From Lewinellaceae bacterium (GTDB taxonomy: Bacteria; Bacteroidota; Bacteroidia; Chitinophagales; Saprospiraceae): a DNA stretch of 64,000 nucleotides. Under the pieces are notes generated by a model, which was not told the origin of the DNA, made no database searches, and saw only the letters and a list, made by a program, of their open reading frames with translations. Where the stretch lies: NCBI GenBank assembly GCA_020636215.1, contig JACJYG010000004.1, positions 558,001 through 622,000 of the forward strand, read 5' to 3'. The position numbers were made by a program, and so were the translations under genes. Positions 17,572 through 26,481 of the stretch are shown here, one piece after another (the first letter of the stretch is position 1; every line of letters starts with the position of its first letter).

Positions 17572-17579
17572 TACCTTTG
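17572..17579 (+). promoter_or_regulatory. -7 box (TACCTTTG) for the CHAT-MoxR operon
   Basis: Matches TAnnTTTG. The predicted start of transcription is near 17586, leaving a leader of about 160 nt before the ATG at 17746. TTG copies at 17554-17559 are closer than usual for a -33 element. Confidence 0.5.
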
Positions 17580-17614
17580 CATCCATAGGATCAATCGGCC
17601 CTTTGGCCCGCAGT

Positions 17615-17646
17615 CTCCTTTTTGGCCCATACGGGCAGAAAAGGAG
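17615..17646 (+). promoter_or_regulatory. Strong hairpin in the leader of the CHAT-MoxR operon
   Basis: CTCCTTTT (17615-17622) pairs with AAAAGGAG (17639-17646), and inside it GCCC pairs with GGGC across an ATAC loop. There is no T run after it. A smaller GGCC-CTTT-GGCC hairpin lies just upstream (17598-17609). Possible roles are attenuation, protein binding or RNA stability; none is shown. Confidence 0.5.
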
Positions 17647-17745
17647 TATCGACAGGATCATTAATCTGGGCGCCTCCTATCAGATATGCCCGGCTCCTAC
17701 CCCCGCTAATGCCATGATTGCATCACAAAACAGGATTTCCGAAAA

Positions 17746-19224
17746 ATGCGGCCTCGTATCCTTATCGCTTACGCCAATGACCAAGGGAACAACCTGCGGC
17801 TGTCGCAGGAGGTTGCGGGCATTCAGGATGTGCTGAACGACGCCGCCTGCGAGGTCACCCTGGTGCCGGCGGCCAATCTCGACCGCATTTTCAAAGCCTT
17901 TGATACTTATAAAGATACCATCCAGGTTTTTCATTACGCCGGACACGCCAACGAATACGCCCTGGAGCTGCTCGATAAATTCGGGCAACACCAACAGGTT
18001 GCCGGAAATTCCTTTGCAGCCTACCTGGCTAATCCGAACAAAGCGCTGAAGCTGGTTTTCCTCAATGCCTGCTCTACCTGGGCGCAGGCAGAAGACCTGC
18101 GGAACAGAGGCATTCCTTACGTCATCGCCACCAGCCAGGACATTGGGGACGACAAGGCGGTCAACTTCTCCCGCTCCTTTTACGAAAGCCTGGCTCAAGG
18201 CTACACCATTCCTAAAGCCCACAGTGAGGCGATTAGCAAAATAGGGGTGCTGCCGGCCGCTGCCGGTACCGCACGTGGTGTCGCCCTCGATGAAGTAGGC
18301 AATAGCGAAACGGGTTCCTGGCGTATCTACGAGGCCCCCAACCTGGCCGATGAGCCCAAATATTGGAAGCTGGAAAAGAACCTGAGCCGCCCCCAGGAAA
18401 AATTGCCGGAAAACTGGTACCTCTATTGCAACCGGGAGCAGCAAAGCGCCGTCTTTGAGTCCCTTTTCGTGCAACCCGTCTTTTACACTCCCAGGGTTTG
18501 CCTGCTGACCGGCGAACCCGACAGCCGCCACCAATCGTTCATCAGCCGCCTGGAAAACTACGTCAAATCCAATAAAGAAAGTGAGCGGCTCTTTGGAGGC
18601 TTAAAGCAAATTCCCACCTGGCCGGCCGTCAGTGCGGTCAACCGGCGGGAGGCCCTGCCCCTGCTCACCCTCAAAGCATTTTTAGGCATGAGCGCCCTGC
18701 GCCCCGGCGCCAACCTGGATAAGGCCGAAGGGCTGATCACCCAGCTGCGGCCCAACTCGGTATTCCTGGCCTATCAGGAGATCGACTGCCGCGAATGGGA
18801 TGAAGATAATACCGAAGACCTGCGTTGGTATATTGAAGAGTTCTGGCAAGTGGCCATCCAGAATGCGGAACAGGAAAACAAAAAACTATTCGTTTTTCTC
18901 AACCTCATCCTGCCCGAAAAAGCCGGGCTGGGCGGCCTGCTGGCCCGTTTCCGCAAGGACCCGCTGGAAAAACTGCTCGAGGCCCTGGAACAGGAAGCCA
19001 AAACCGGACAGGCGCCCCACCTCACAAGGTTCCCTCACCTCGGCCCGGTTGAGCTGTATCAGGTGGAAAAATTCCTGAAAAACGACCCCTTCCTCCGACG
19101 GGGGCGCAAGGACGCCCAGGAACTGCTCCGGAAGTTCTTCGCCGGGCGCAAAGGCTGGAAGATGTATGAAGTAGAAACACTATTACAACAAATTGCGAAC
19201 GAAGTCAATACTACTGGATTATGA
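17746..19224 (+). CDS. CHAT-domain protease with an inactive-STAND-like module
   Basis: A 492-residue cytoplasmic protein and first gene of a coupled three-gene operon. Residues 1-200 are a CHAT (caspase-like) peptidase: catalytic His67 in FHYAGHANEYALE and Cys109 in LVFLNACSTWAQ, both intact, with VIATSQDIGDDKAVNFSRSFY after them as in other CHAT enzymes. From about residue 215, YLYCNREQQSAVFESLF followed by VCLLTGEPDSRHQSFISRL looks like the inactive STAND (iSTAND) module: a P-loop-shaped segment (LLTGEPDSR) without the GK[S/T] needed for ATP. The remainder (300-490) is the matching helical part. The stop overlaps the MoxR start (ATGA). The likely role is the effector/protease arm of a conflict system; the protein target is unknown. 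Confidence 0.88.
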   Translation: MRPRILIAYANDQGNNLRLSQEVAGIQDVLNDAACEVTLVPAANLDRIFKAFDTYKDTIQVFHYAGHANEYALELLDKFGQHQQVAGNSFAAYLANPNKALKLVFLNACSTWAQAEDLRNRGIPYVIATSQDIGDDKAVNFSRSFYESLAQGYTIPKAHSEAISKIGVLPAAAGTARGVALDEVGNSETGSWRIYEAPNLADEPKYWKLEKNLSRPQEKLPENWYLYCNREQQSAVFESLFVQPVFYTPRVCLLTGEPDSRHQSFISRLENYVKSNKESERLFGGLKQIPTWPAVSAVNRREALPLLTLKAFLGMSALRPGANLDKAEGLITQLRPNSVFLAYQEIDCREWDEDNTEDLRWYIEEFWQVAIQNAEQENKKLFVFLNLILPEKAGLGGLLARFRKDPLEKLLEALEQEAKTGQAPHLTRFPHLGPVELYQVEKFLKNDPFLRRGRKDAQELLRKFFAGRKGWKMYEVETLLQQIANEVNTTGL

Positions 19225-20267
19225 ACCAGAATTACCGCATATACAAAGGGCCGGCTGAATTGCAGGCCTTCCGCGAAGTCACCAGCATTAGCAGTCCGGA
19301 GGGTTACCTGCCTTCCGAAGCCCTCGTCAATGCCGTCAATGTCGCCATTACCCTGGGTAAACCTCTGCTGGTGACCGGCGAGCCGGGCACCGGCAAAACG
19401 CTGCTCGCCCGGAGTATTGCAGAGGACCTTCGCCCCAATGGCGGCCCCCTGCCCTATTTCGAGTTTACCGCCAAGACCACTACCCAATCGCGCGACCTGC
19501 TCTACCGCTACGACTCCATCAGCCACTTTCACGCAGCCAACGTCGCCAAATTTGAGCCCGCGCCTGACGAAAAAGCCGTTCTGGGCCGGTCGGCGGAAGA
19601 ACGCCGGCGCCTGGAATACCAACCCTACATCCAACTCGAACCCCTTGGCGAGGCTATCCGGCTGGCCCGCGACAAGCAACAGCGTTCGGTGGTCCTCATC
19701 GATGAAGTGGACAAGGCGCCGCGCGATTTCCCCAACGACATCCTGCGCGAGATCGAAAACATGAGTTTTAAGATCCTCGAAACCGGCGAGACCATTACTG
19801 CCGACCATGCCTATCGCCCTATTGTGATCATCACCAGCAACTCGGAGCGCCTGTTGCCCGATGCTTTCCTGCGCCGCTGTGTATTCTTCCATATCGAATT
19901 TCCTGATAAAACGCTACTGCGCCGCATTGCTCTGAGCCGCCTGGAAAAGTACAAGGAAGGCACCGAGGAAAAAACCTTGCGCTTCGGCGACACCGAACTC
20001 GACTGGCTGATCAGCCACTTCCAGGAGGTTCGCAACCTCTGTCGCAAAAAACAACCCGCCACCGCTGAGTTCCTTTCCTGGCTACAGATCCTGGATCAAT
20101 ACGAACTGACCCTTTCCGACCCGAATATCCGGGCTGCTGCACTGCCGCCTGAACAAAAAGACCTGCTATTGCTCAGTTACAGCATCCTGGCCAAGCACCA
20201 GGAAGACCTCGTCAGCCTGCGTGACAACCTCAACCTCTCGGCAACGGATGAGCGAAACCCGGCCTGA
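19221..20267 (+). CDS. MoxR-family AAA+ ATPase
   Basis: A 348-residue AAA+ ATPase. Walker A is GEPGTGKT (53-60), Walker B is VVLIDEVDKA (157-166), sensor 1 is in IVIITSNSE (201-209) and arginine fingers are in DAFLRRC (214-220). The N-terminal PSEALVNAVNVAITLGKPLLV and the insert with SRDLLYRYDS are typical of MoxR-like proteins in conflict systems. MoxR ATPases usually act with a vWA-domain partner; here the partner is probably the vWA-like domain in the next gene. It starts 4 bp before the CHAT stop and ends 20 bp inside the next gene, so all three are translationally coupled. Confidence 0.93.
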   Translation: MNQNYRIYKGPAELQAFREVTSISSPEGYLPSEALVNAVNVAITLGKPLLVTGEPGTGKTLLARSIAEDLRPNGGPLPYFEFTAKTTTQSRDLLYRYDSISHFHAANVAKFEPAPDEKAVLGRSAEERRRLEYQPYIQLEPLGEAIRLARDKQQRSVVLIDEVDKAPRDFPNDILREIENMSFKILETGETITADHAYRPIVIITSNSERLLPDAFLRRCVFFHIEFPDKTLLRRIALSRLEKYKEGTEEKTLRFGDTELDWLISHFQEVRNLCRKKQPATAEFLSWLQILDQYELTLSDPNIRAAALPPEQKDLLLLSYSILAKHQEDLVSLRDNLNLSATDERNPA

Positions 20268-23200
20268 CATATCATCCATTCCCCCACTGCCCCTGGAGGA
20301 TTTCCTCGACGCCCTGCGCCGGGAAGGCTTTGCCGTGGAAGCCGATCACTACCACGAAGTACCCCAACTGCTCAATACCCTGGCGCCGGAGCATACTTTC
20401 GAAGCGTTAAAGACCCTGCTGGCGCCGCTCTTCGTCCGCAACAGGCAGGAACAACAGCGGTTTTATGTTTTTTTTGACCGCTACTTCGCGGTTCGGCCAG
20501 TGCGGCCGGCTTCCCCTTCCCCCAGGCCAACTGCCACCGAGCCACCGAGCCGGCCGATGGAAAGCGCCCCACCAAAAGAAAAGCAAAGTGTTCCTACCTG
20601 GCTTTACATCATCGTAGCCATTCTGTTGTTCCTTGGGCTTTTCTTCGGCGGATACTATTTGTTTCTGGTATTGCTCAGCGGCAGCAGCCTGGTAACGGCG
20701 GGACTGATAGGGTTTATCCTGATTGGACTGGGCGCCTTTCACAATGTGCTCAAAAGAAGGCTAAAGGGAACGAACACTTTCTGGTATGGCATCGCCTTCA
20801 TCACCATTTTTGTAATAGTCCTGGCCATCTCCTTACGCTATCTCCCGGAAAAACATCAGGAAAACGGGCTCATTGCGACCATCGTCTTTGGCATCCTCTC
20901 CCTGCCGATCAACTGGTATTTGTCGCGTCCTAAAAAGGAAGCCAGCCGCAAGGCCGCCCCGGCAATAAAGCTGGTAGCCCCACTGCGGTTCGCCCCTGCC
21001 GTTCCTTTCCCACGCCTCAGCCTCATTGGGCGGACGGAGGCCTTTCATATCTCCCGCCATCTCAACCGCCGCCAAACTGATAGTTACAATACCCGTGAAA
21101 TAGACATTCCGGCCACCCTGGAGCGCACCCTGCGCAATGCCGGTAACATCGACATTGCTTTTCTGCAGATTGCCACTCAACCTCAATACCTGCTGCTAAT
21201 CGACGCTGCCAGCGCTAATGAACATGAAGTAGAATGGTTTGACTACCTGCTCCAGGTGCTGCAAGGCGACGAAACCCGCCTGGAGCGTTACTTTTTCGAA
21301 CACGACCCCAGTTTTTGCTGGCGCGAACGGGAAGAGGCAGCTGTTCCATTACAAAATCTCTACAGCGGCCAGCGACTCATTCTGCTCAGCGACGGCTATA
21401 GCCTGGCCGACCCGGTTACCGGCGGCCTGTTCAACTGGGCGCTCGATTTGTTCTCCCTTTGGACGGAGAAGGCGCTGCTGTCGTACCGCCCGGTGGATGA
21501 GTGGGGCTACCTGGAACAACAACTCGCCCGGGAGTTCTGCCTGGCCCCCTCCACCGTCGACGGCCTGATGGAAGCGGTGGCCTATTTCGACAACCGCTCC
21601 GATAAAAGTCTGGAAGAATGGCATCGCGACAATATCTACGACGTCCTGAACACCGATGATATCGGGCTGATCCGTCGCAACCTGCCAACTGAGGTATTCG
21701 AATGGCTGTGCGCCTGCGCGCTTTACCCGGAACTATACTGGAAGCTGACGCTGCACCTTGGCGAGTTGCTGGAGGAGCGCCCCAATGCCTTGCTCAATCA
21801 GGAGAACCTCACTCGACTGAACCGCTTAAAATGGTTTCGCGAAGGGCAGATCCCGGAAGAGGCTCGAATGGTGCTGATCGCGTTGCTGTCGGAAGCGGCC
21901 ACCGTCAAGGCCCGGAAAGCCCTGGCCGAAGTGCTGTCCAGGCCTGCCTCGATACCGCCCAAAGGCTCCTATGCTTATCGGCAGTACCAATTGAACCTGT
22001 TGCGCAATCAATTTGAGTTGGCGCGGCAAGCCGATGCAACTCGCGCAGCCCACCTGTTCCGGCAGCTACAGCTATTCGTGGCGGAACAAGGAACCACCGA
22101 CCCCGAATTGCTGGATTTCTTAAAAGACAAAGGCCGCCAGGAACAATATGGGCTGCCCCTGGACGCATTGACCGATAGCATCGGCCAGACGAGCAATCTG
22201 CTGTCCCGAAAAGACCAATCTGTCCGGCTATGCTGGGCATTTTACCGAGGTGGAGAGCAGCTACGGGTGACCGATCATCTCGAAGCGCGGTTGGAAGGGA
22301 TGGAAAACATCCTTCTACTCATACCCGGCCTGGAGGACAGCAAACAACTAGTGGATTTTGCCCGCGCCCCATACCTGGAGCAGGAATACGACGCGGTGCT
22401 CACCTTCGAATACAACCGGATGCGGCAGGGGCTGGATGAATCCGCCCAGGTTTTGAAAAAGTTGTTGTCAGAAGCAGGCCTGGAACAAGATGGGCAAACC
22501 AGGCTCACTATTCTGGCGCACTCCACCGGCGGGCTGGCCGCACGGTATTATATTGAGCAACTGGAGGGTAACCGCTATGTGGAGCATCTGGTGATGACCG
22601 GGCCGCCAAATGGTGGCGCCCGGCCAATAGACTTCACCAATTACTTCTGGGCAATACTGGAAGGTGTATTCCGTTTCCTTCCTTTCTTCAGCACTTCCCT
22701 GATCACATGGATCCGACGGATATTCAACCGATCCTTCATTGCTTACCAGCAGATTGAAACGGGTAGTTCCTTTCTTCAGCAGCTTAATCGAAAGTCGGAG
22801 GAAGTTACTTTCAAAGCGGCGAACATTTCGCTCTCTCAGACCAGTTTTCAGGCGGGCCCATATCCGGGTATCCCGTACAGCATCATAGCCGGTAATGCCG
22901 AAAAATTTTATCGGGATAAAAATCTTTCGTGGTTTGCACGGTTCGCCATGGGGCTGATGTCCAGCATTTATGACAACAAGCCCCACGACATGGCCGTCAC
23001 CATTGAAAGTACCCGGGCTATCGGCGACAACCCGAAGCCGGCGCCGGCTTTCCGGGAGGTGATGGCTTCGCATAGCGATTACTACACGGAACCGGACAGC
23101 GTGAAAACCATCCGGGCTTTGTTGCAACGGGACCTTACTGTAGAAGAGGCCTGGCAGGAAACACCTCCGGAAAGCGGTAGCAAAGCGCCCGAAGCTGAAG

Positions 23201-24750
23201 CGCCGGTACAAGAAACAACCGGATCAGAAGCGCCGGAGCAAGAAGCCCCCGACAAGCTGTCCCTCATCCGCAACGAGCTCAACGGCCTGTTAGCCTCCTT
23301 CGATACCGGCCCCACCGAGGTGATCAACCGGATGCGGGAAGTGCTGCAACCGGAATCCCCCTTGCATGGCCCTCTGGAAGAACTGCAGGAACGCTGGGTG
23401 GATTTGCAAAAGCAGTGGCTTGGACAGGTTATTCCGGAAGCGCAGTTCAAAGAGCAACGAGAAGTGATCGTGCTGGAGCTGATGGAGCTCATTGATGAAA
23501 AATTGGGGGTGGAAGACCTCCGGGAAAATGTGTCGGCTGAAACCGGAAGTAGCCCGGAAGCGGCGCAACAGGGAAAACTTCTATTCCGGATACCACCCCT
23601 TCAGGTGAATGAGGAGGGCCGGCTTGTCCTGCGCATTGCCCGAACGGAACAGGCCCTCTTAGAAAATTTTAAAATAGATGAGTTCACTCAGCTAAGGGAT
23701 ATCCGAATCTCGGATGTTATGGTAGTAGAACTTTTAGAATCTACCCTTCAACAAGTCTTCCCATCAAAAAGCCCGTCCTTTTCCTTCCGCTCTCTTAGTT
23801 CCCCGGAGCAGTTCATCGACAAGGAGGGCTATACGGAATGGCTGTTTTTGCTACAGCCTTTAGTGAAAGGGCCACAGCCTCTACAGATCAAAATAAGCAC
23901 TATCGAAGTAGCGGCAGGGCGGGAACAACGGCGGGAACAACTTATTGAAGAAACGCTGCAAGTGGTTGCCATGGAAGCCCCACTCGACCGCATGGCCAAC
24001 CTGCCTTCTCGCTGGGCCTTAAGTGCCGGAAATGAGATTATTACTGACGGCCCTCCACGGGAAAACAGCCCCTTCATGGGTAGTATTCTCTCCTTCCTTC
24101 GCCAAAACGAGGAACCTCGCTTCTCTATTTCCCGCCTATCCCAGGCTGTTATGGAAATGTCCGCAACCAATAGTGAACAACTGCCTCAAAGTGCTCCCCT
24201 CAATGATGCCGGACATCAGGGCGGGGAGTTCATTTTCTACGCCAAAACCTACGCTCAATCACAATCGCAGGTTTACCAACAGAATGCCCCGGCCCAACAG
24301 AGCAGTGGCCCGGAAACAGCTGTTCGCGGACGCGCTTTCCTGTTTACTATCGCTATAAGCCAATACCAAAACACAGAAATCCTCCCCTTGTACAAGGCCG
24401 TGCGCGATGCGCGGGAGTTGGCGGATGTCCTTACCAGAAAGTACCAGTTCGAATCCCAAAACACCTTTATCCTTTATGACATCGAGGCCACCCGTGGGAA
24501 TATTTTTTCCACTTTCGAACGCCTTCTCAAGGAGGCCGTCCCCGATGATGAGGTGTTGATCTTCTTCTCGGGCCATGGGGAAGTTAACCCTGAACTGGGC
24601 CAGAGCTACTGGCTTCCCGCTGATGCCCAGCCCGGCCGATCGGCCAGTTATCTTTCCAGCAATGATATACAGGACTTCATCCGCAGCATGCCTGCCCGGC
24701 ATGTGCTGATTATTGCGGATGCGCCGTTCTCGGGGAGACTGTTCAAATAA
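20248..24750 (+). CDS. Multidomain membrane protein: vWA-like, lipase-like hydrolase, EAD11-like domain, inactive truncated caspase
   Basis: I chose the ATG at 20248 (MSETRPDISS); a GTG at 20221 is an alternative. Residues counted from 20248 (1500 in total). 1-90: helical, possible death-like region. 118-224: four membrane segments. About 258-440: divergent vWA-like domain (TREIDIPATLERTLRNAG, then LLLIDAASANEHE, RLILLSDGYSL); the MIDAS motif is degenerate (DAASA for DxSxS). 440-660: helical. 680-950: alpha/beta hydrolase with nucleophile Ser759 in LAHSTGGLAARY, probable Asp914 and His942. 1003-1087: EAD11-like helical domain (LEELQERWVDLQKQWLGQ, VIVLELMELIDEKLG). 1361-1500: caspase p20-type domain with His1443 in FFSGHGE, but the catalytic Cys position reads ADAPFSG (Pro1493), and the protein stops 7 residues later. 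It therefore looks catalytically dead as a caspase, while the hydrolase looks intact. Confidence 0.85.
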   Translation: MSETRPDISSIPPLPLEDFLDALRREGFAVEADHYHEVPQLLNTLAPEHTFEALKTLLAPLFVRNRQEQQRFYVFFDRYFAVRPVRPASPSPRPTATEPPSRPMESAPPKEKQSVPTWLYIIVAILLFLGLFFGGYYLFLVLLSGSSLVTAGLIGFILIGLGAFHNVLKRRLKGTNTFWYGIAFITIFVIVLAISLRYLPEKHQENGLIATIVFGILSLPINWYLSRPKKEASRKAAPAIKLVAPLRFAPAVPFPRLSLIGRTEAFHISRHLNRRQTDSYNTREIDIPATLERTLRNAGNIDIAFLQIATQPQYLLLIDAASANEHEVEWFDYLLQVLQGDETRLERYFFEHDPSFCWREREEAAVPLQNLYSGQRLILLSDGYSLADPVTGGLFNWALDLFSLWTEKALLSYRPVDEWGYLEQQLAREFCLAPSTVDGLMEAVAYFDNRSDKSLEEWHRDNIYDVLNTDDIGLIRRNLPTEVFEWLCACALYPELYWKLTLHLGELLEERPNALLNQENLTRLNRLKWFREGQIPEEARMVLIALLSEAATVKARKALAEVLSRPASIPPKGSYAYRQYQLNLLRNQFELARQADATRAAHLFRQLQLFVAEQGTTDPELLDFLKDKGRQEQYGLPLDALTDSIGQTSNLLSRKDQSVRLCWAFYRGGEQLRVTDHLEARLEGMENILLLIPGLEDSKQLVDFARAPYLEQEYDAVLTFEYNRMRQGLDESAQVLKKLLSEAGLEQDGQTRLTILAHSTGGLAARYYIEQLEGNRYVEHLVMTGPPNGGARPIDFTNYFWAILEGVFRFLPFFSTSLITWIRRIFNRSFIAYQQIETGSSFLQQLNRKSEEVTFKAANISLSQTSFQAGPYPGIPYSIIAGNAEKFYRDKNLSWFARFAMGLMSSIYDNKPHDMAVTIESTRAIGDNPKPAPAFREVMASHSDYYTEPDSVKTIRALLQRDLTVEEAWQETPPESGSKAPEAEAPVQETTGSEAPEQEAPDKLSLIRNELNGLLASFDTGPTEVINRMREVLQPESPLHGPLEELQERWVDLQKQWLGQVIPEAQFKEQREVIVLELMELIDEKLGVEDLRENVSAETGSSPEAAQQGKLLFRIPPLQVNEEGRLVLRIARTEQALLENFKIDEFTQLRDIRISDVMVVELLESTLQQVFPSKSPSFSFRSLSSPEQFIDKEGYTEWLFLLQPLVKGPQPLQIKISTIEVAAGREQRREQLIEETLQVVAMEAPLDRMANLPSRWALSAGNEIITDGPPRENSPFMGSILSFLRQNEEPRFSISRLSQAVMEMSATNSEQLPQSAPLNDAGHQGGEFIFYAKTYAQSQSQVYQQNAPAQQSSGPETAVRGRAFLFTIAISQYQNTEILPLYKAVRDARELADVLTRKYQFESQNTFILYDIEATRGNIFSTFERLLKEAVPDDEVLIFFSGHGEVNPELGQSYWLPADAQPGRSASYLSSNDIQDFIRSMPARHVLIIADAPFSGRLFK

Positions 24751-24778
24751 CTGTGTCAAATCCCGATACGGCATACTG

Positions 24779-25120
24779 TGCAAGTCTCCGACTTGAGAAA
24801 AAACTGCCTGTACAGAAAACAGTAAACATCCGTCTCTATCCCCGCCAGTCGTTAGTACCGCGGGGAAAGGATCAATAAAAAAACGTTCGTGAGGGACTGT
24901 GTCCCGAAACGGCTAAACCTGCAAGTCTCTGACTTGCGAATTGTTGGCCTACCTATCCCCGCCAGTCGGAGACTGGCTCATTATTCCGCATCGAGACGGA
25001 GTCTCTCGCGAACGACTTTTATATATTTTTAACCCGCGGCACTAGAGACTTGCTCGTTATCTCTCATCGAGACAGGCCCTGTCCGCCGAAGCCAGGCGAA
25101 GGCGGAGTCTCTCGCGAACG
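24779..25120. repeat. Cluster of REP-like palindromes
   Basis: At least five short hairpins: CAAGTC-TCC-GACTTG (24781-24795), GGGAC/GTCCC near 24895, GCAAGTC-TCT-GACTTGC (24921-24937), GCCAGTC-GGA-GACTGGC (24961-24977) and CGAGAC-GGA-GTCTC (24992-25005). The last recurs at 25072-25120 with about 30 bp inserted in its loop, both ending GTCTCTCGCGAACG. No coding sequence is visible in this gap between the operon and the array at 25128. Confidence 0.8.
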
Positions 25121-25127
25121 GGGGGCT

Positions 25128-25455
25128 TGTGCGTCTTATGCGTCTGGTACGTCTTGTGTGTCTTGTTCGTCTTATGCGTCTTATGTGTCTTATGCGTCTC
25201 GTGCGTCTCGTGCGTCTTATGCGTCTTATGCGTCTTGTGCGTCGGGTGCGTCGTGTCTTGTTCGTCTTATGTGTCTTATACGTCTGGTACGTCTTGTTCG
25301 TCTTGTGTGTCTTTTGCGTCTGGTACGTCTTGTTCGTCTTGTGGCCCCACGAGACGTCCCAGACCTACCAGACACACCAGACCTACCAGACGTACCAGAC
25401 ACACCAGACCTACCAGACATACCAGACACACCAGACGTACCAGACACACCAGGCC
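25128..25455. repeat. 9-bp minisatellite with a central strand switch (large foldback)
   Basis: Left half (25128-25344) is a degenerate (GTCTTRTGY)n array; right half (25347-25455) is the reverse complement type (CAGACNYAC)n. The centre CGTCTTGTGG-CC-CCACGAGACG is near-palindromic. The right end touches the stop codon of the aminotransferase gene (25455-25457). Same 9-bp family as 2095-2400. Val/Leu/Cys/Arg-repeat reading frames here are artefacts. Confidence 0.92.
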
Positions 25456-26354
25456 TACCCCGGCGCCACCACGCCCCCCGTTTCCGTCAACGCCCGGAAG
25501 TGCCCTTTGATCTTATCCAATACCGAATCTCCGGATTTATTGAGGATAGCGCGGCCGTCGATCTCGCGGACCTTGGTCAGCTCGCCCATAGTGCCCGTAG
25601 TGAACACCTCGTCGGCGGTGTAGAATTCAGTGAGGGAGAGGTTTTTTTCCAGGACCGGGATGCCATGTTGGCGGCAGATATCGATCACCAGGCTGCGGGT
25701 AATACCGGGCAGGCAAGCGTCAGCATGGGGCGTATAGACGTGGCCCTGGCGGATGCAGAAAAGGTTCACATCATTGGTTTCGGCCACGAAGCCGTCTTTG
25801 TCGAGCATGATGCCCGCGTCGGCGCCGGCGAGGTTGGCTTCAATTTTTGCCAGTATGTTATTCAGCAGGTTGTTGTGGTGGATCTTGGAATCCAGGAAAG
25901 CCGGATTGTTGCGGCGCACCGAGCTGGTGATAAGCGTAATCTCAGGCGGATAGACCGGCGGCTTCCATTCCGCCAGCACTATGAGCGTGCAACCCGATTG
26001 GTTGAGGCGAGGGTCCATGCCGGAGGTGATCTTCTCGCCACGGGTGAGGGTCAGGCGGATGTGCACGCCATCGCGCATGTTATTGGCTTTGAGCGTAGTA
26101 AAGATGGCCTCGGCAATGGCATCGCTGTCCGGCACGCCCTGGAACATCAGCGCGTGGGCCGACTCCTGCAGCCGCTCGAGGTGGCGATCCAGGCAAAAGA
26201 TACGCCCGTTGTAGACCCGAAGGCCTTCCCATACGGCATCGCCACCCTGTACTACACTATCGAATACCGAAACCCGGGCTTCCTGCCGGGGGTAGAGCCG
26301 GCCGTTGATATAAACTAGAATATTCTCGTTCTTCGGATTGTATTGCTGGAGCAT
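25455..26354 (-). CDS. Class IV aminotransferase (branched-chain/D-amino acid aminotransferase-like)
   Basis: A 299-residue fold-type IV PLP enzyme. Motifs: YINGRLYPRQEARVSVFDSVVQGGDAVWEGLRVY at the N-terminus, RHLERLQESA, the PLP lysine in LDSKIHHNNLLNNILAKIEAN, FVAETNDVNLFCI and the phosphate-binding TTGTMGELTKV. It transfers amino groups between a branched-chain or similar amino acid and 2-oxoglutarate; substrate type cannot be fixed from the sequence. In other bacteria and plants related aminotransferases are linked to a sulfotransferase-like protein, and one lies nearby at 28829-29563. Confidence 0.92.
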   Translation of the reverse strand: MLQQYNPKNENILVYINGRLYPRQEARVSVFDSVVQGGDAVWEGLRVYNGRIFCLDRHLERLQESAHALMFQGVPDSDAIAEAIFTTLKANNMRDGVHIRLTLTRGEKITSGMDPRLNQSGCTLIVLAEWKPPVYPPEITLITSSVRRNNPAFLDSKIHHNNLLNNILAKIEANLAGADAGIMLDKDGFVAETNDVNLFCIRQGHVYTPHADACLPGITRSLVIDICRQHGIPVLEKNLSLTEFYTADEVFTTGTMGELTKVREIDGRAILNKSGDSVLDKIKGHFRALTETGGVVAPG

Positions 26355-26481
26355 AAGCGAAGTGGTTGGTTTCGGGTTGCAAGATAGGTAAATGGTTATA
26401 TTGCTATATGGTTATATGGTGTGGTTGGAGTGTATCTCCGGGACTAGGCTATGTCAACTGGTGGGCTATTCTAACCCGGCA

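Noticed and set aside
25050..26318. Long plus-strand reading frame opposite the aminotransferase gene
   Set aside because: It is made of minisatellite translation followed by the antisense of a clear aminotransferase gene.
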